DNA of 64,000 bases. Source: Flammeovirga kamogawensis. GTDB lineage: Bacteria > Bacteroidota > Bacteroidia > Cytophagales > Flammeovirgaceae. A model generated the notes under the pieces. That model had not been told where the DNA came from and did not search any database. It worked only from the letters and a program-made list of their open reading frames with translations. Of this stretch, positions 16,418-26,468 are shown piece after piece (position 1 is the first letter of the stretch; every line of letters starts with the position of its first letter). The stretch is from positions 3,201,501 through 3,265,500 of the forward strand of contig NZ_CP076128.1 in NCBI RefSeq assembly GCF_018736065.1. The letters are read 5' to 3'. A program made the translations under genes and the position numbers.

Positions 16418-17806
16418 TCATTTAAACTTCTGAATTGCTGTCTCTAGGATTTTTTTCACGGTAGAATTTGGAATAAAATCAACTAATTCTTGATGTGCAT
16501 CATAATTTAGTTTTAATCCTTTTTCAATATGTTTGTAGGCATCTTTTAATTTTCCTCTTAATAAAAGGTAGGCAGATAATCTATAATGTAAAGAGTGGTT
16601 TTCTGGTAGATGGTTTAAACCTTCTAATATTATATTTGATGCTTCGGTTAGATCATTTTCTGAATTATAAACTTCCGACCAGTCTAACCATAAGTTTACA
16701 TTCTTAGGGTTGATTTCGCTTCCTTCTTTAAATGCTTCTAAACCGGATGCTATATTTCCTAATTGACATTCTGCTCTTGCTAAAGAATACCAATATTCAT
16801 CATAAAACTTATTTAGTTTTACGGCTTTATTTAAGTAATGCGTTGCCTGAAGAAAGTTACCTAGTTTTCTATGATTTTCTCCAACACCAAACCAAGCTTC
16901 ATCGTAATGCTCATCTACCTCAATTGCTTTTTTAAAGTAACGAATCCCAACATTATAATCATCCATTAACTCGGCAGAAGCTCCTAAATGACAATATAAT
17001 TCAGCTGTAGGAGACTCTGTGTATTGAAGTGCTTCAAGATACATTCTAAATGATTCAGGATACTGTTTTAAATTCATAAAACAATGTCCCATTTGCATAT
17101 ATGCCAGGTCGAATTTATCATTTACAAGCGTAGCATATTCTAATGCCGCTAGTGCTTTAGAATAATTTTTTGTTTGACTGTAGAAGATCCCCATATTGTA
17201 CCATGCATCAGCAGAATAAGGATCATTGTCAATAAATTCTTGTAAGAAATTATTAATATCTAATAGCTTATTCGTTTGGTTTCCACAGTCAATAAGCTCA
17301 TATATAGCATCTTCATGGGTAATGTCACTTTCAATTGCTTTTTTATATGCTAGAGTAGCTTTCTCAAAATCATTTATTGATTGAAGTGTAATACCAATGT
17401 TATAAAAAACATCAGCAGGGTTTTCTGCAACAGGTAATGCTTGTTCAAAACTAGCAATAGCCAAATCTGTCTCTCCTAAAATTGAATGTAAATTTCCTTT
17501 ATGGAATAAAACTTGGAAGTCTGTAGGTGCAATTTTCTCTGCATTATTTATTGCAGTAAAAGCTTCTTTAAACTGACCTGAATAGGCTAAGATACGTGCT
17601 TTTAAAACTAGAATAGAGGTAGAAAAAGGATATACTTGATGTGCATTCTCACATACATTTAATGCTTGTGGAATTTTAAAATTGATAAAATAATGTTCTA
17701 TGATGTCTTCAAAGGTACTTAAATCAAAAAATTCGATTCTCCCCTCTTTTTCCATCAACTCGTATTTCTCAATCGCTTTTTTTATATCGCTTTGACTATT
17801 TGACAT
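16418..17806 (-). CDS. Cytoplasmic tetratricopeptide-repeat protein
   Basis: A 462-residue protein taken from ATG 17806 (MSNSQSDIKK); an in-frame TTG at 17827 would add seven residues. It has no signal peptide. Nearly the whole length is TPR helices, about eleven repeats, for example DFQVLFHKGNLHSILGETDL, DVFYNIGITLQSINDFEKA and DEAWFGVGENHRKLGNFLQA. TPR solenoids mediate protein-protein contacts. Bacteroidota encode many of these; no partner can be named. It is upstream of the phosphosulfolactate synthase gene on the same strand, separated by 178 bp that carry a terminator-like element. Confidence 0.85.
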   Translation of the reverse strand: MSNSQSDIKKAIEKYELMEKEGRIEFFDLSTFEDIIEHYFINFKIPQALNVCENAHQVYPFSTSILVLKARILAYSGQFKEAFTAINNAEKIAPTDFQVLFHKGNLHSILGETDLAIASFEQALPVAENPADVFYNIGITLQSINDFEKATLAYKKAIESDITHEDAIYELIDCGNQTNKLLDINNFLQEFIDNDPYSADAWYNMGIFYSQTKNYSKALAALEYATLVNDKFDLAYMQMGHCFMNLKQYPESFRMYLEALQYTESPTAELYCHLGASAELMDDYNVGIRYFKKAIEVDEHYDEAWFGVGENHRKLGNFLQATHYLNKAVKLNKFYDEYWYSLARAECQLGNIASGLEAFKEGSEINPKNVNLWLDWSEVYNSENDLTEASNIILEGLNHLPENHSLHYRLSAYLLLRGKLKDAYKHIEKGLKLNYDAHQELVDFIPNSTVKKILETAIQKFK

Positions 17807-17933
17807 TTTGAAGATTTTGTTAATCAATACCGTACCTCAGTACAGTTTATAAGTTGTATAATATCGGAATAAATACTATTTGATGCTGTTAATAGCTTAT
17901 TTATTCTAATAATTATAATTGAATCGCTTTCTA

Positions 17934-18911
17934 TTAAAGTGATTCGTTAACCCATTTCATAGTATCGTTTAACGAAATAAATGGGATTTTGATTTGATCT
18001 TGAGCCTTTTTATTATCATACTCATACCTAGAAAAAAGTGACTTGATCAAGTCTTTTGAAAGTTGACTTGATTTTCCAGTAAATATTGAAAATACTTTCT
18101 CTATGTAATAAATAAAATTAACTGAAGATTTTGAGATCTTTTTATTAGGGGCTTTTACATTTAAACCATTACTTATTGTTTCTAAAGCTAGTTTAAATGG
18201 GAGGTTTGAAGCGTTTAAAATATATCTTTCTCCAGATATAGGTAACTCAATAGCTTTAATAACTGCAGTCGTAACATCTCTTACATCCACAGAACTAAAA
18301 AGCCCAGAAGGATAATACTTCACCCCTTTTTGAATTGTTTTAAAGATAGTGAGGCTACTTCTGTTCCAATCTCCTACTCCTAAAATTACAGATGGGTTTA
18401 ATACAACAACATCTAAACCTTCTCTGTATCCTCGCCAAACTTCTTGTTCAGCATTATATTTTGAAATAGCATAGGCAGACATTCCTTTGTCGCCAGTCCA
18501 TTTTGAATTTTCATCAATAAAATTACCGTATTCAGGAACTCCTAATGCAGCAATAGAACTTATATGGATAAATTTTTTGACACCAGCTTGTAATGAAATG
18601 TTTACAAGATTTGCCGTGCCATTTACATTTACAGCTCTAAGGTCATCTAATGTAGTATTAAAAGAAACAATAGATGCTGTATGGATTACATAATCTATTT
18701 CTTTAAGCTCTTCTAAAAGTGAATTAGGATCGAGAATATCTATATCTACCCAAGTAACTAACTTACTGTCATCACCTAAAAATGATTTATCATTACGTTT
18801 ACCATTTAAGGCAATTACATGGGCTCCTGTTTGTAGGATACTTTTTAGAATATATCCTCCTACAAAACCTGTTGCTCCAGTTATAAATACTTTTTTTCCT
18901 TCTAGTAACAA
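17934..18911 (-). CDS. NAD-dependent epimerase/dehydratase (extended SDR)
   Basis: A 325-residue extended SDR. The Rossmann motif is TGATGFVGGYIL near residue 11, the catalytic Tyr/Lys are in YAISKYNAEQEVW, and HISSIAALG holds the Ser. It resembles the dihydroflavonol reductase/nucleoside-diphosphate-sugar epimerase branch. The start appears to be TTG 18911: no ATG lies between the upstream region and the Rossmann motif, and the start is only 6 nt after the stop of the CpsB-like gene, so translation is probably coupled. It is the last gene of the polysaccharide export operon and may modify an exported sugar or lipid. Confidence 0.8.
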   Translation of the reverse strand: MLLEGKKVFITGATGFVGGYILKSILQTGAHVIALNGKRNDKSFLGDDSKLVTWVDIDILDPNSLLEELKEIDYVIHTASIVSFNTTLDDLRAVNVNGTANLVNISLQAGVKKFIHISSIAALGVPEYGNFIDENSKWTGDKGMSAYAISKYNAEQEVWRGYREGLDVVVLNPSVILGVGDWNRSSLTIFKTIQKGVKYYPSGLFSSVDVRDVTTAVIKAIELPISGERYILNASNLPFKLALETISNGLNVKAPNKKISKSSVNFIYYIEKVFSIFTGKSSQLSKDLIKSLFSRYEYDNKKAQDQIKIPFISLNDTMKWVNESL

Positions 18912-18917
18912 TGGAAT

Positions 18918-19691
18918 TTACTTTTGAGGTACTTTAATAATAAGATTGTTCTGTAAAGGTAAACCAAGTGCTTTATTATAGTACGACAATGTGCGTACTT
19001 TTTTTAACCAATTTAAATGTTTTGCCTTATGACAATCACTACCTATAAAATCAACTAATTGATCATTAATAAGGTTTTGAGCAATTTCTTTTGCTTTTGA
19101 TGAATAATACCCTGCTAACGATAAAGCGTTTACTTGTAAAAGGGCTCCTAAGCTCTTCCAACGTTTAATTTCATCGTAATTACCATAGGTATAAGTATAT
19201 CGTTCTGGGTGAGCAATTATGGGTTTGTATCCTTTTGAAATACACAAAAAGATTACTTCGTCTATAAAGAAACAAGAATTTATAAAAGATGTTTCTAGTA
19301 AAATATAATTATCACCAAAAGTAAGAAGAGGCTCATTACTTTTTAATTTTTTCAGAAAACCATCATCTAAATAATATTCAGCGGCGGCAGATAAATTTAC
19401 ATTGATATTTTGTTTATCAACTTCTGCTTGTACTAATGCTAACTTTTCAAGAATAATTTCTGGAGTGTTTTTATAAAAATCACTCATTACATGAGGGGTA
19501 GCAACAAGGTTTTTATATCCCATGTCAACTAATCCTTTTATAATATCTATTGATTCTTCAAGAGATTGGGCACCATCATCAATATTTGGTAAAAAATGGG
19601 CATGCATGTCACTTGTAATCTGAGGTCCTAATGGCTCAGAAACAACTACCTCTTTTTTATTATTTTTGAATAAATTAGTAAACCACTTCAT
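18918..19691 (-). CDS. CpsB/YwqE-type protein tyrosine phosphatase (PHP family)
   Basis: A 257-residue PHP-fold, Mn-dependent phosphatase. Metal-ligand motifs are visible: DMHAHFLPNIDDGA (about residues 29-42), ATPHVMSDFYKN, the later PIIAHPERY and IGSDCHKAKH. CpsB/CapC/YwqE enzymes dephosphorylate the Tyr-rich tail of the BY-kinase that controls capsule chain length. The partner kinase, with a Tyr-rich C-terminus, is the gene immediately upstream (99 bp). The first 25 residues (WFTNLFKNNKKEVV) may bind the membrane surface. Confidence 0.9.
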   Translation of the reverse strand: MKWFTNLFKNNKKEVVVSEPLGPQITSDMHAHFLPNIDDGAQSLEESIDIIKGLVDMGYKNLVATPHVMSDFYKNTPEIILEKLALVQAEVDKQNINVNLSAAAEYYLDDGFLKKLKSNEPLLTFGDNYILLETSFINSCFFIDEVIFLCISKGYKPIIAHPERYTYTYGNYDEIKRWKSLGALLQVNALSLAGYYSSKAKEIAQNLINDQLVDFIGSDCHKAKHLNWLKKVRTLSYYNKALGLPLQNNLIIKVPQK

Positions 19692-19790
19692 AATGGATGC
19701 TCTTGTTTAAAAATCATTGTTAGCTTACAAAAATACAAATACTAAATATAAACATATACTTATGTACGTTATAAAACCCAAATGTGTTTT

Positions 19791-22268
19791 TTACTTATTT
19801 TTAAATAGCTTCTTCCAAAATGGTTTTTTCTTCTCATCAAAGTAGGCTAAATCCCCCTCTGATAAATCAGATTCATACCCATAAGTGTATCCATATCCAA
19901 ATCCATCAGAGCTATATGACATTGTGCCATATCCATAACCATAGCCACCATAACTTCTTCTGTCAGGAACAGAATTAAGTATAATAGAGATATTAGGAAA
20001 CTTGCTAGATTTATAAAGGTTGTTTGCGTTATCAATAAAAGAGACTTTAGAATAATCAGCTCGTACTACATAGATTGGATTTGTTACATGACGCATGATT
20101 ATCATCCCATCAGTTACTAAACCTACAGGAGGAGAATCGAGCATTACTACATCATATTCTTCTTTTAATTTTGTCAAGAAGCTAGTAAAGTTTTTAGACA
20201 TTACTAACTCTGATGGATTTGGAGGAATAGGTCCAGCACTAATGTATTTTAAAGTAGGTATATCTGTATCCTGTAAGCACTCTTCTACAGTAGTTTGTCC
20301 AATAAGAATTGATGATGCTCCTTTAATATTACTCCCACCAAAAGCTAAATGTACCTTAGGTTTTCGTAAGTCGAGATCGACCATAATTACTTTTTTGTCT
20401 GACATAGCAATAATACCAGCAAGATTAGAAGCAATAAATGTTTTTCCTTCGCCACTAATTGTAGAAGTCACAGAAATTACACGAGCATCTTTACTGTTTT
20501 CTGCATCAAAGCTATCAGAAACCATAAAGTCTAAATTAGTTCTTACAGACCTAAAAGCTTCACTCATTGTAGATTTAGGATCAGTAGAAACTACTAATTT
20601 AGAAACGGGCATTTCTTCTTTCTGATATTTAGGAATTAGCCCTAAAATTGGCATTCCTGTTCTACGTTCTAGGTGTTTAATACCACTAATTTTATCCATT
20701 CTGATATATACTATGACTAGCATAATAACAGAAATAAATAAGCCTATAGCCATACTGATAGCAATAGCTATAATCTTTTTTGGAGCAATAGGAATTTTAC
20801 TAGCATAAGCCTCATTAATTACGGCAGAGCTTTCTATAGTACTAGCTTGTGCCATACTCACCTCAATCATTTTATTGGTAAGAAGATCATAAATACTAGT
20901 ATAAATTTCTACTCGCTTTTCAATTTTTTTAAGATCAGGGTCTCCTCCAATATTTTGATAGAATACCGTTTTGAGTTTAGAAATTTCTCTTTGAAGATCT
21001 CTAATGTTATCATCTAAGAAAGCTTCTGCAAACTTTATAGATTCAGCAACTTCATAACGTAATTTTTTATACAATTCTAGTTTTGCATTACTTGCAATAG
21101 TATTTGATGTATAAGACTCTTTAATTCTTAAAGCTTCTGTTTCTAGTTTTGCAAGCTCATCTAAGCTAGAAGAAATACTACCATCTGTAAGAATTGTAGC
21201 ATAAGCTTGTATGTAAACAATACTGCTATCGGCTTCTAGAAAATGTCTTAACTTTTGGTATTTCTTTTTTTCATTTTTAAGTGAAGATAAAGATTTTTCC
21301 AATTCTTGAATATTACCTACAATAGGTCCAGCTTCCATATATGAAGATAAGTCCTTACCATAGCTTATCGCTCTCATTTTTTTTTCTTGAAGTGCTAGAG
21401 AGTCTTTAGTAGTATCAATTTGTTTAAAAAGATAAGTTAAAGCTCTTTCGTAAACCAAAGCTTTACTTTCTCTAGATAACTGACTGTAGGCTGTATTTAT
21501 AGCTTTTAGCACAGCTACTGCTTTTTCTCTGTTTGCCGCTTTAAAAGATATTTGGATTGTATTTGCTTTTGGGTCGAATATTAAAACACTAATATTTTTC
21601 TTTATGAATTTAGTAATACTCGATTTTGAATTGAACTGAAAGGAATATCTATTATTATCAACATTTGGAGACTTACTTCTAATAATAATAGGTTGTCCAC
21701 CTAAAGAGAACCTTTGTCCAGACTTTCCTTCAATTTCGTTTTCTTGCTCACCAATTTTGTAAGTAATAATAAAGTTTTTTCCACCATTACTAAACTCTAA
21801 TAAAAAAGGTAAATCTTTTAATGCTGGTTGAATATTATTGGGGTATTCGAAGGTAAAAGGAACTGCATCTCCAAATAACTCTGAATTTCTAACATCACCA
21901 ACAGATTGATAAGTAACTGTAAGATCAATTAAAGAATCAATTACACGGTTATATGTTACACCAGAAGTAATTAATGCCATTTCACTCTCTAATTTACCAT
22001 CATTTAGAGAGTTATTCATGATACCAAATTTCTCTGCAAAATCTTGAGAAGAAGAGGTTAACTTAATTTGATTAAGTGTACTTGCTTCATAGATTCTAGG
22101 TGTCCACCTTATATAAAGGAAAGCACACATACCTGCCATCATTAAAATGAGAATAACCCAGATAAACTTTTTCTTGATAACAAATTCAAGCTTATCAAAA
22201 TCTATATTATTAGAAAGGTTATCACCGTCATTATCGTGGTCGTCCCATTCTTTATCAAAATCTGTCAT
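19791..22268 (-). CDS. Wzc-like polysaccharide co-polymerase and tyrosine autokinase
   Basis: An 825-residue fused Wzz/BY-kinase. Two membrane segments (about residues 33-52 and 497-522) bracket a periplasmic coiled-coil domain. The cytoplasmic kinase has Walker A STISGEGKTFIASNLAG, Walker A' VIMVDLDLRKPK and Walker B VVMLDSPPVG. The C-terminal tail has about fifteen tyrosines in RRSYGGYGYGYGTMSYSSDG and FGYGYTYGYESD, the autophosphorylation cluster. It controls polymer length and export of capsule or exopolysaccharide together with the Wza-like lipoprotein upstream (26-nt gap by its stop) and the phosphatase downstream. Confidence 0.95.
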   Translation of the reverse strand: MTDFDKEWDDHDNDGDNLSNNIDFDKLEFVIKKKFIWVILILMMAGMCAFLYIRWTPRIYEASTLNQIKLTSSSQDFAEKFGIMNNSLNDGKLESEMALITSGVTYNRVIDSLIDLTVTYQSVGDVRNSELFGDAVPFTFEYPNNIQPALKDLPFLLEFSNGGKNFIITYKIGEQENEIEGKSGQRFSLGGQPIIIRSKSPNVDNNRYSFQFNSKSSITKFIKKNISVLIFDPKANTIQISFKAANREKAVAVLKAINTAYSQLSRESKALVYERALTYLFKQIDTTKDSLALQEKKMRAISYGKDLSSYMEAGPIVGNIQELEKSLSSLKNEKKKYQKLRHFLEADSSIVYIQAYATILTDGSISSSLDELAKLETEALRIKESYTSNTIASNAKLELYKKLRYEVAESIKFAEAFLDDNIRDLQREISKLKTVFYQNIGGDPDLKKIEKRVEIYTSIYDLLTNKMIEVSMAQASTIESSAVINEAYASKIPIAPKKIIAIAISMAIGLFISVIMLVIVYIRMDKISGIKHLERRTGMPILGLIPKYQKEEMPVSKLVVSTDPKSTMSEAFRSVRTNLDFMVSDSFDAENSKDARVISVTSTISGEGKTFIASNLAGIIAMSDKKVIMVDLDLRKPKVHLAFGGSNIKGASSILIGQTTVEECLQDTDIPTLKYISAGPIPPNPSELVMSKNFTSFLTKLKEEYDVVMLDSPPVGLVTDGMIIMRHVTNPIYVVRADYSKVSFIDNANNLYKSSKFPNISIILNSVPDRRSYGGYGYGYGTMSYSSDGFGYGYTYGYESDLSEGDLAYFDEKKKPFWKKLFKNK

Positions 22269-22294
22269 AAACGGAAGCTTTTAAACTTTCACTA

Positions 22295-23209
22295 TTAATT
22301 TGTGGCAATTTGTTGAATCAGTAAGTAAAGTGATACAACACTTGATACAACACTTACCAATAACGTTAAATCTTGAAGATTACGTGTATCTGATTTTCTT
22401 CTTGGTTCAAGGTAAATTACATCATTAGGCATTACATTAATATTTGCCTTTGCAAGACCTTGAATTGTACTTAAATCAACAATTTGTACCGATGGTTTAT
22501 TAAATCCATACTTAGGGTCCGGTCTAATCATTCGGATATTTGTTGCCATAATATCGTTTTGAACAGGTACACCATTATTTTTTGCTGTTGCAGCAGCTCC
22601 TTGAGAAGCTAATGCGATAACATCTAATAAAGTCATATGTTCTGTTCTTAATGGTATAATTTCGGCTCCCGTTGCTCCCATTACAATCACACGTTTATTT
22701 GTGTATTGAGTGGCTACATATGGGTCTAAATAGAATTTACTATAAGCTTTTGCTAATGTTATATTTGCTTGTTCTAGTGTTTGTCCAACCAAATTGATAT
22801 TTCCAACAAGAGGTAAGTTTACACAACTATCAGATTTAACAAGATATTTCTTTGGGTCATCACCATTTTCTCTAATAGGAGCATTCATTGCACTATTAGG
22901 GTTCTCAATCATTGTGTTATTATTCATGTTTCCAGAAGAAGAATTTCTTCCTAACGATGCAATTTGAGAAGGTTGTAAATAATCTCCATTAGGGTCAACT
23001 ACTTTTTCTCCATCATTTGTAAAAACAGACATTGCAATAAAATCGTCTACCTCGATAGTATAATTATTGATTGCTGAATTTTCTGCATTTAAAAATGCAT
23101 CTTCATTAATACTCTCGTCTGTTTTAAAAAGAATACTCTTACGTATAGAGCAAGATGATAAAGCAACTAAAAGTAATAAAAGAGTATATATATAATATTT
23201 GTATTTCAT
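22295..23209 (-). CDS. Wza-like polysaccharide export lipoprotein
   Basis: A 304-residue protein starting at ATG 23209; an in-frame GTG at 23224 would add five residues ahead of the signal. The lipoprotein signal ends in ALSSC (Cys19), giving an envelope lipoprotein. Residues about 35-150 are a polysaccharide export domain (YTIEVDDFIAMSVFTNDGE, then DSCVNLPLVGNINLVGQTLEQA) followed by an SLBB-type domain (RVIVMGATGAEIIPLR). The final hydrophobic helix (LTLLVSVVSSVVSLYLLI) matches the outer-membrane-spanning helix of Wza. First gene of the wza-wzc-cpsB-epimerase operon. Confidence 0.92.
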   Translation of the reverse strand: MKYKYYIYTLLLLLVALSSCSIRKSILFKTDESINEDAFLNAENSAINNYTIEVDDFIAMSVFTNDGEKVVDPNGDYLQPSQIASLGRNSSSGNMNNNTMIENPNSAMNAPIRENGDDPKKYLVKSDSCVNLPLVGNINLVGQTLEQANITLAKAYSKFYLDPYVATQYTNKRVIVMGATGAEIIPLRTEHMTLLDVIALASQGAAATAKNNGVPVQNDIMATNIRMIRPDPKYGFNKPSVQIVDLSTIQGLAKANINVMPNDVIYLEPRRKSDTRNLQDLTLLVSVVSSVVSLYLLIQQIATN

Positions 23210-23331
23210 GTTTCGAATTATCACAAAGCGTTTATCAATTTAGCGAAAGAGTTTATGATAACGCTTATAAAAAATTAGATGGAAAATTATTACCTTCCAT
23301 TGGGGTTCCTAATCTAACAAAAGTAATAAAA

Positions 23332-23370
23332 AAGGCCTACTCTCTGATCATAAATCAAAGAGTAGGCCTT
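23332..23370 (-). terminator. Intrinsic terminator after the DsbD-like gene
   Basis: A 17-nt near-perfect stem (23332-23348 with 23354-23370, core AAGGCCTACTCT) with a 5-nt loop and, on the minus strand, a T-run at 23325-23333. It lies 19 nt past the dsbD-like stop. Confidence 0.85.
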
Positions 23371-23388
23371 AACTATTTTATAAAAAAC

Positions 23389-25404
23389 TTATTTCTTGAA
23401 TGATTTTACACCATTATCTAAGAATTCGATAAAGTTTTCAACATTTAAATCATATGCTTTGGCAGGGATCATTTTATCTCCATCACTATTTAATAGGCAA
23501 TAATAAGGTTGAGCATTGCTATTAAATTTAGTAATCTGAAAATCGAAGTTTTTCGCCCCAATTGTTTTCTTAACATTACCATCAAAAGTTGATGTTATCC
23601 ATTCACTTTCTGGAAGCTTAGTTGGATCATCTACATATAATGCTAAAATGATATAATCTTCTTTTAATTTTTGAAGAACTCTAGGATCTGACCATACATT
23701 ATCTTCCATTTTTCTACAGTTAGCACAACCATGCCCTGTAAAATCTAAAAAGATAGGTTTACCAAATTTCTTAGATGCAGCTACAGCCTGATTATAATCA
23801 AAGTATCCTTTTAAACCATGTGGTAAATGGAATATATCTCCATATTTCACTGGGTAAAGCATCTCATTTTGTTCACCACTAGATATAGATGCATTTTCAA
23901 CTTCTTGTCTTACTATAGCGTTAATATCAAATGTATGATGCGTTTGAGGAGGTAAGATTCCTGATAGCATTTTTAAAGGAGCTCCAAATAATCCTGGGAT
24001 TAAATAAAATACAAAGGCAAATACAATTGTTGCTAGAATTAATCGTGGAGGACTAACTGTATCCATTGGAGAATCGTGTGGTAAACGAATTTTACCTAAT
24101 AAATACAATCCTAACATAATTGATATTGCAATCCAGATAGCAACCATAATATCTTTATCCAAGATACCCCAATGATATACTAAATCTACAGTAGATAGGA
24201 ATTTGAATGCTAAGGCTAATTCAACAAAACCTAAAACAACTTTTACAGAGTTTAACCATCCACCAGATTTTGGTAAACCTTTCATTAAACCAGGGAATAA
24301 AGCAAAAATTGTAAATGGAAGTGCAAATGCTGATGCAAAAGCTAACATACCAAAAATAGGCTTAAGGTATGCCCCTCCTACAGATTCTATAAGAATAGTT
24401 CCTACAATAGGTCCTGTACATGAGAAAGATACCAATACAAGTGTAAATGCCATAAAAAAGACAGAGAAGAAACCTCCTTTATCAGATTTTTGATCAACAT
24501 TATTTACTAATGAACTAGGCATTGTAATCTCGAACATGCCAAAGAATGACATAGCAAAGATGATGAATATCGTAAAGAAAAGTATGTTTGGAATCCAGTG
24601 AGTACTTATTGCATTTGCAACACTAGGATCACCAGCAAGAGGTGCCAATACAACACCAAATAAACCATAAATACCAACTATGCTTAAACCATAAAATAAT
24701 GCTTTCGCTTTCCCTCCACTCTGGTTAGTAAAGAATGATACTGTAAGAGGAATCATTGGGAATACACATGGAGTAAAAATAGCTGCAAGCCCGAAAATAA
24801 ATGCTGAGATCATAAAACCCCAAATACTTTCACCTTCTGCAGGTTGCCCACTAGAAGAAACTGCTTTAAGTTCTTCTGTATTATTAGTTTTACTATCACT
24901 TACTGCTGTAACAGTAGAAACTTTTGCATCTTTATTTCCAAAAACAAACTCTTTTCCTAGAGGAATACATTGTCCTGTTTCATCAGAACAACTTTGTCCA
25001 GAAATACCTACCTCAATTTTAAAATCATCTTTTAAGATTTTTATTTTTTGAGTAAACTCACCATGTTTTTTAAAGTAAGTAATATCCCCTTCCCAAAGTT
25101 CATCGTATTTCTTTTTAGGGTTGATAGGTGTAAACTCTCCTGCTATTTGATAGGTGTTATTAGGCTTATATTCAACTTCAGTTAACATTGGTCCTAAATC
25201 AGGATCAAAATCTGAAGAATATAAATACCAACCATCTTTAATTTTAGCATGATAAGTAATTTCGATAACGTCTCCAGGTTTTGCATCTGGGTTAGATAAT
25301 TCTGCACTCCATGTTACAGGGTTAATTAATTGAGCATTTATTGATGACAGCGTCACGAATAAAAACATCAAAGTCAGGCTGATTAATTTAGTAATTTTAT
25401 ACAT
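23389..25404 (-). CDS. DsbD-like thiol:disulfide interchange protein
   Basis: A 671-residue protein with the three-part DsbD layout: signal peptide and N-terminal periplasmic domain (residues 25-150, with QSCSDETGQCIP), a membrane core of about eight helices (about 195-480, FTPCVFPMIPLTVSFF and SFSCTGPIVG holding the redox Cys pair), and a C-terminal thioredoxin domain (DFTGHGCANCRKMED, CxxC near residue 567-570). DsbD passes electrons from cytoplasmic thioredoxin to periplasmic thiol proteins and cytochrome c maturation. All needed Cys are present. It may feed the TlpA protein at 2.1 kb. It is transcribed alone and ends in a strong terminator. Confidence 0.92.
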   Translation of the reverse strand: MYKITKLISLTLMFLFVTLSSINAQLINPVTWSAELSNPDAKPGDVIEITYHAKIKDGWYLYSSDFDPDLGPMLTEVEYKPNNTYQIAGEFTPINPKKKYDELWEGDITYFKKHGEFTQKIKILKDDFKIEVGISGQSCSDETGQCIPLGKEFVFGNKDAKVSTVTAVSDSKTNNTEELKAVSSSGQPAEGESIWGFMISAFIFGLAAIFTPCVFPMIPLTVSFFTNQSGGKAKALFYGLSIVGIYGLFGVVLAPLAGDPSVANAISTHWIPNILFFTIFIIFAMSFFGMFEITMPSSLVNNVDQKSDKGGFFSVFFMAFTLVLVSFSCTGPIVGTILIESVGGAYLKPIFGMLAFASAFALPFTIFALFPGLMKGLPKSGGWLNSVKVVLGFVELALAFKFLSTVDLVYHWGILDKDIMVAIWIAISIMLGLYLLGKIRLPHDSPMDTVSPPRLILATIVFAFVFYLIPGLFGAPLKMLSGILPPQTHHTFDINAIVRQEVENASISSGEQNEMLYPVKYGDIFHLPHGLKGYFDYNQAVAASKKFGKPIFLDFTGHGCANCRKMEDNVWSDPRVLQKLKEDYIILALYVDDPTKLPESEWITSTFDGNVKKTIGAKNFDFQITKFNSNAQPYYCLLNSDGDKMIPAKAYDLNVENFIEFLDNGVKSFKK

Positions 25405-25521
25405 TATTTATGATTGATATAATAATTAGAAGCCACTATTTACTACTTAAAGTAAGTTTAATCTGTGAGGCAGATCACATTTGGAAATAAAAGTGATTAA
25501 ATACATTAATTATTACTACTA

Positions 25522-25833
25522 TTAGAGTATTTCTTCTCTTAAGATAGATCTAAATTGATTGACTTTTTCTCCAAATTTTTCTTTTAGAATTGCATGTAAC
25601 TCGGCTTCATGTGTACGCATAAACTTATCTGCTGCAGATAAATTATCTACATCTAGCATTAAAGCAAAGTTCGTTCCTTGGTTTTCAGCTTTCTCAGAGA
25701 GAAGCTTCATTAGTTTATAACTTTGAAAACATTCTGTCTTCAATACCTCAGGAATAAAGAAACTTTTCATCCATTCTTTCCAAGATGATAACATTTCGTC
25801 TTCAACATGGAATGATATATTATATAAGATCAT
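25522..25833 (-). CDS. DUF4286-family protein
   Basis: A 103-residue soluble protein beginning MILYNISFHVEDEML, a typical DUF4286 start (ferredoxin-like alpha/beta fold in which strand 1 is ILYNVT-like). Trp18 and Trp21 in SSWKEWMKSFFIPEVL and the FMRTHEAELHAIL segment fit the family. Function unknown. It is 117 bp upstream of the DsbD-like gene on the same strand; with no terminator between, they may be co-transcribed. Upstream is a gene-free 635-bp region. Confidence 0.8.
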   Translation of the reverse strand: MILYNISFHVEDEMLSSWKEWMKSFFIPEVLKTECFQSYKLMKLLSEKAENQGTNFALMLDVDNLSAADKFMRTHEAELHAILKEKFGEKVNQFRSILREEIL

Positions 25834-26468
25834 GTGATTTTTTATTTTTTTGCAAAATACACACTCTAATAGAAATCAACTATTTTTCGATTCTTATTTT
25901 AATAGATATCTTTAAAATAAGACTTTTGCTATCAACTGTTTCTAGAATCCATAGAATAGAAATAGAATAACATTGTAAAGATCAGTTATAAAAATTGACT
26001 TCTAATTGGATATACTTCCTTTTTAGTTGGTATTATTTCCTTAATATTTAATTACGTATTTATTTACGTACAATTAATTAATTAAAATGATAAACATATA
26101 ATGTAAAGACAATAAATAACATATTACAAAATAAACAATTTATTTTTAACTGATAATTAGCTACTTAATATAAGTACGTAGATATTTACGTTTATATTTA
26201 ATATCTAGTTAATTAAAATACTTACATAGATTATTATGAAATAGATCTTGGTTTATTTGAAATAATAGGAAGGAATATTTTTTAAATTAAAGAGAAATAA
26301 TAAGTACTTTTTTCATTTATAGTATTCTATAAACATTTTATAAAAAAGTTCCTGTAAGTAGTTAAAAAGTTACTTTTTGATTATCTGATTCTAATATGCT
26401 GTTTTACTAAAATTATAGTACATGCCCCCACAAACGATCTTGTGTGTAAAACGTTGTAGAGGGTAACT
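25834..26468. other. 635-bp gene-free AT-rich region with paired ACGT elements
   Basis: No ORF of note on either strand. Two copies of an ACGT-N8-ACGT arrangement are present (26054-26057 with 26066-26069; 26176-26179 with 26188-26191), each inside TACGTA-N4-TTTACGT and 122 bp apart. The rest is poly-A/T rich. Near the Hpt start the segment at 26420-26445 contains a short CACAA/TTGTG hairpin. Probably a regulatory region for the Hpt-queG pair or the DUF4286 gene. Confidence 0.5.

Noticed and set aside
20095-20625. Plus-strand ORF of 176 codons within the Wzc-like gene
   Set aside because: Antisense shadow of the kinase domain; Ser/Leu-rich and without motif.
23155-23403. Plus-strand ORF of 82 codons upstream of the Wza-like gene
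   Set aside because: It overlaps the start of the Wza-like gene and the terminator of the DsbD-like gene, with biased, non-protein-like sequence.
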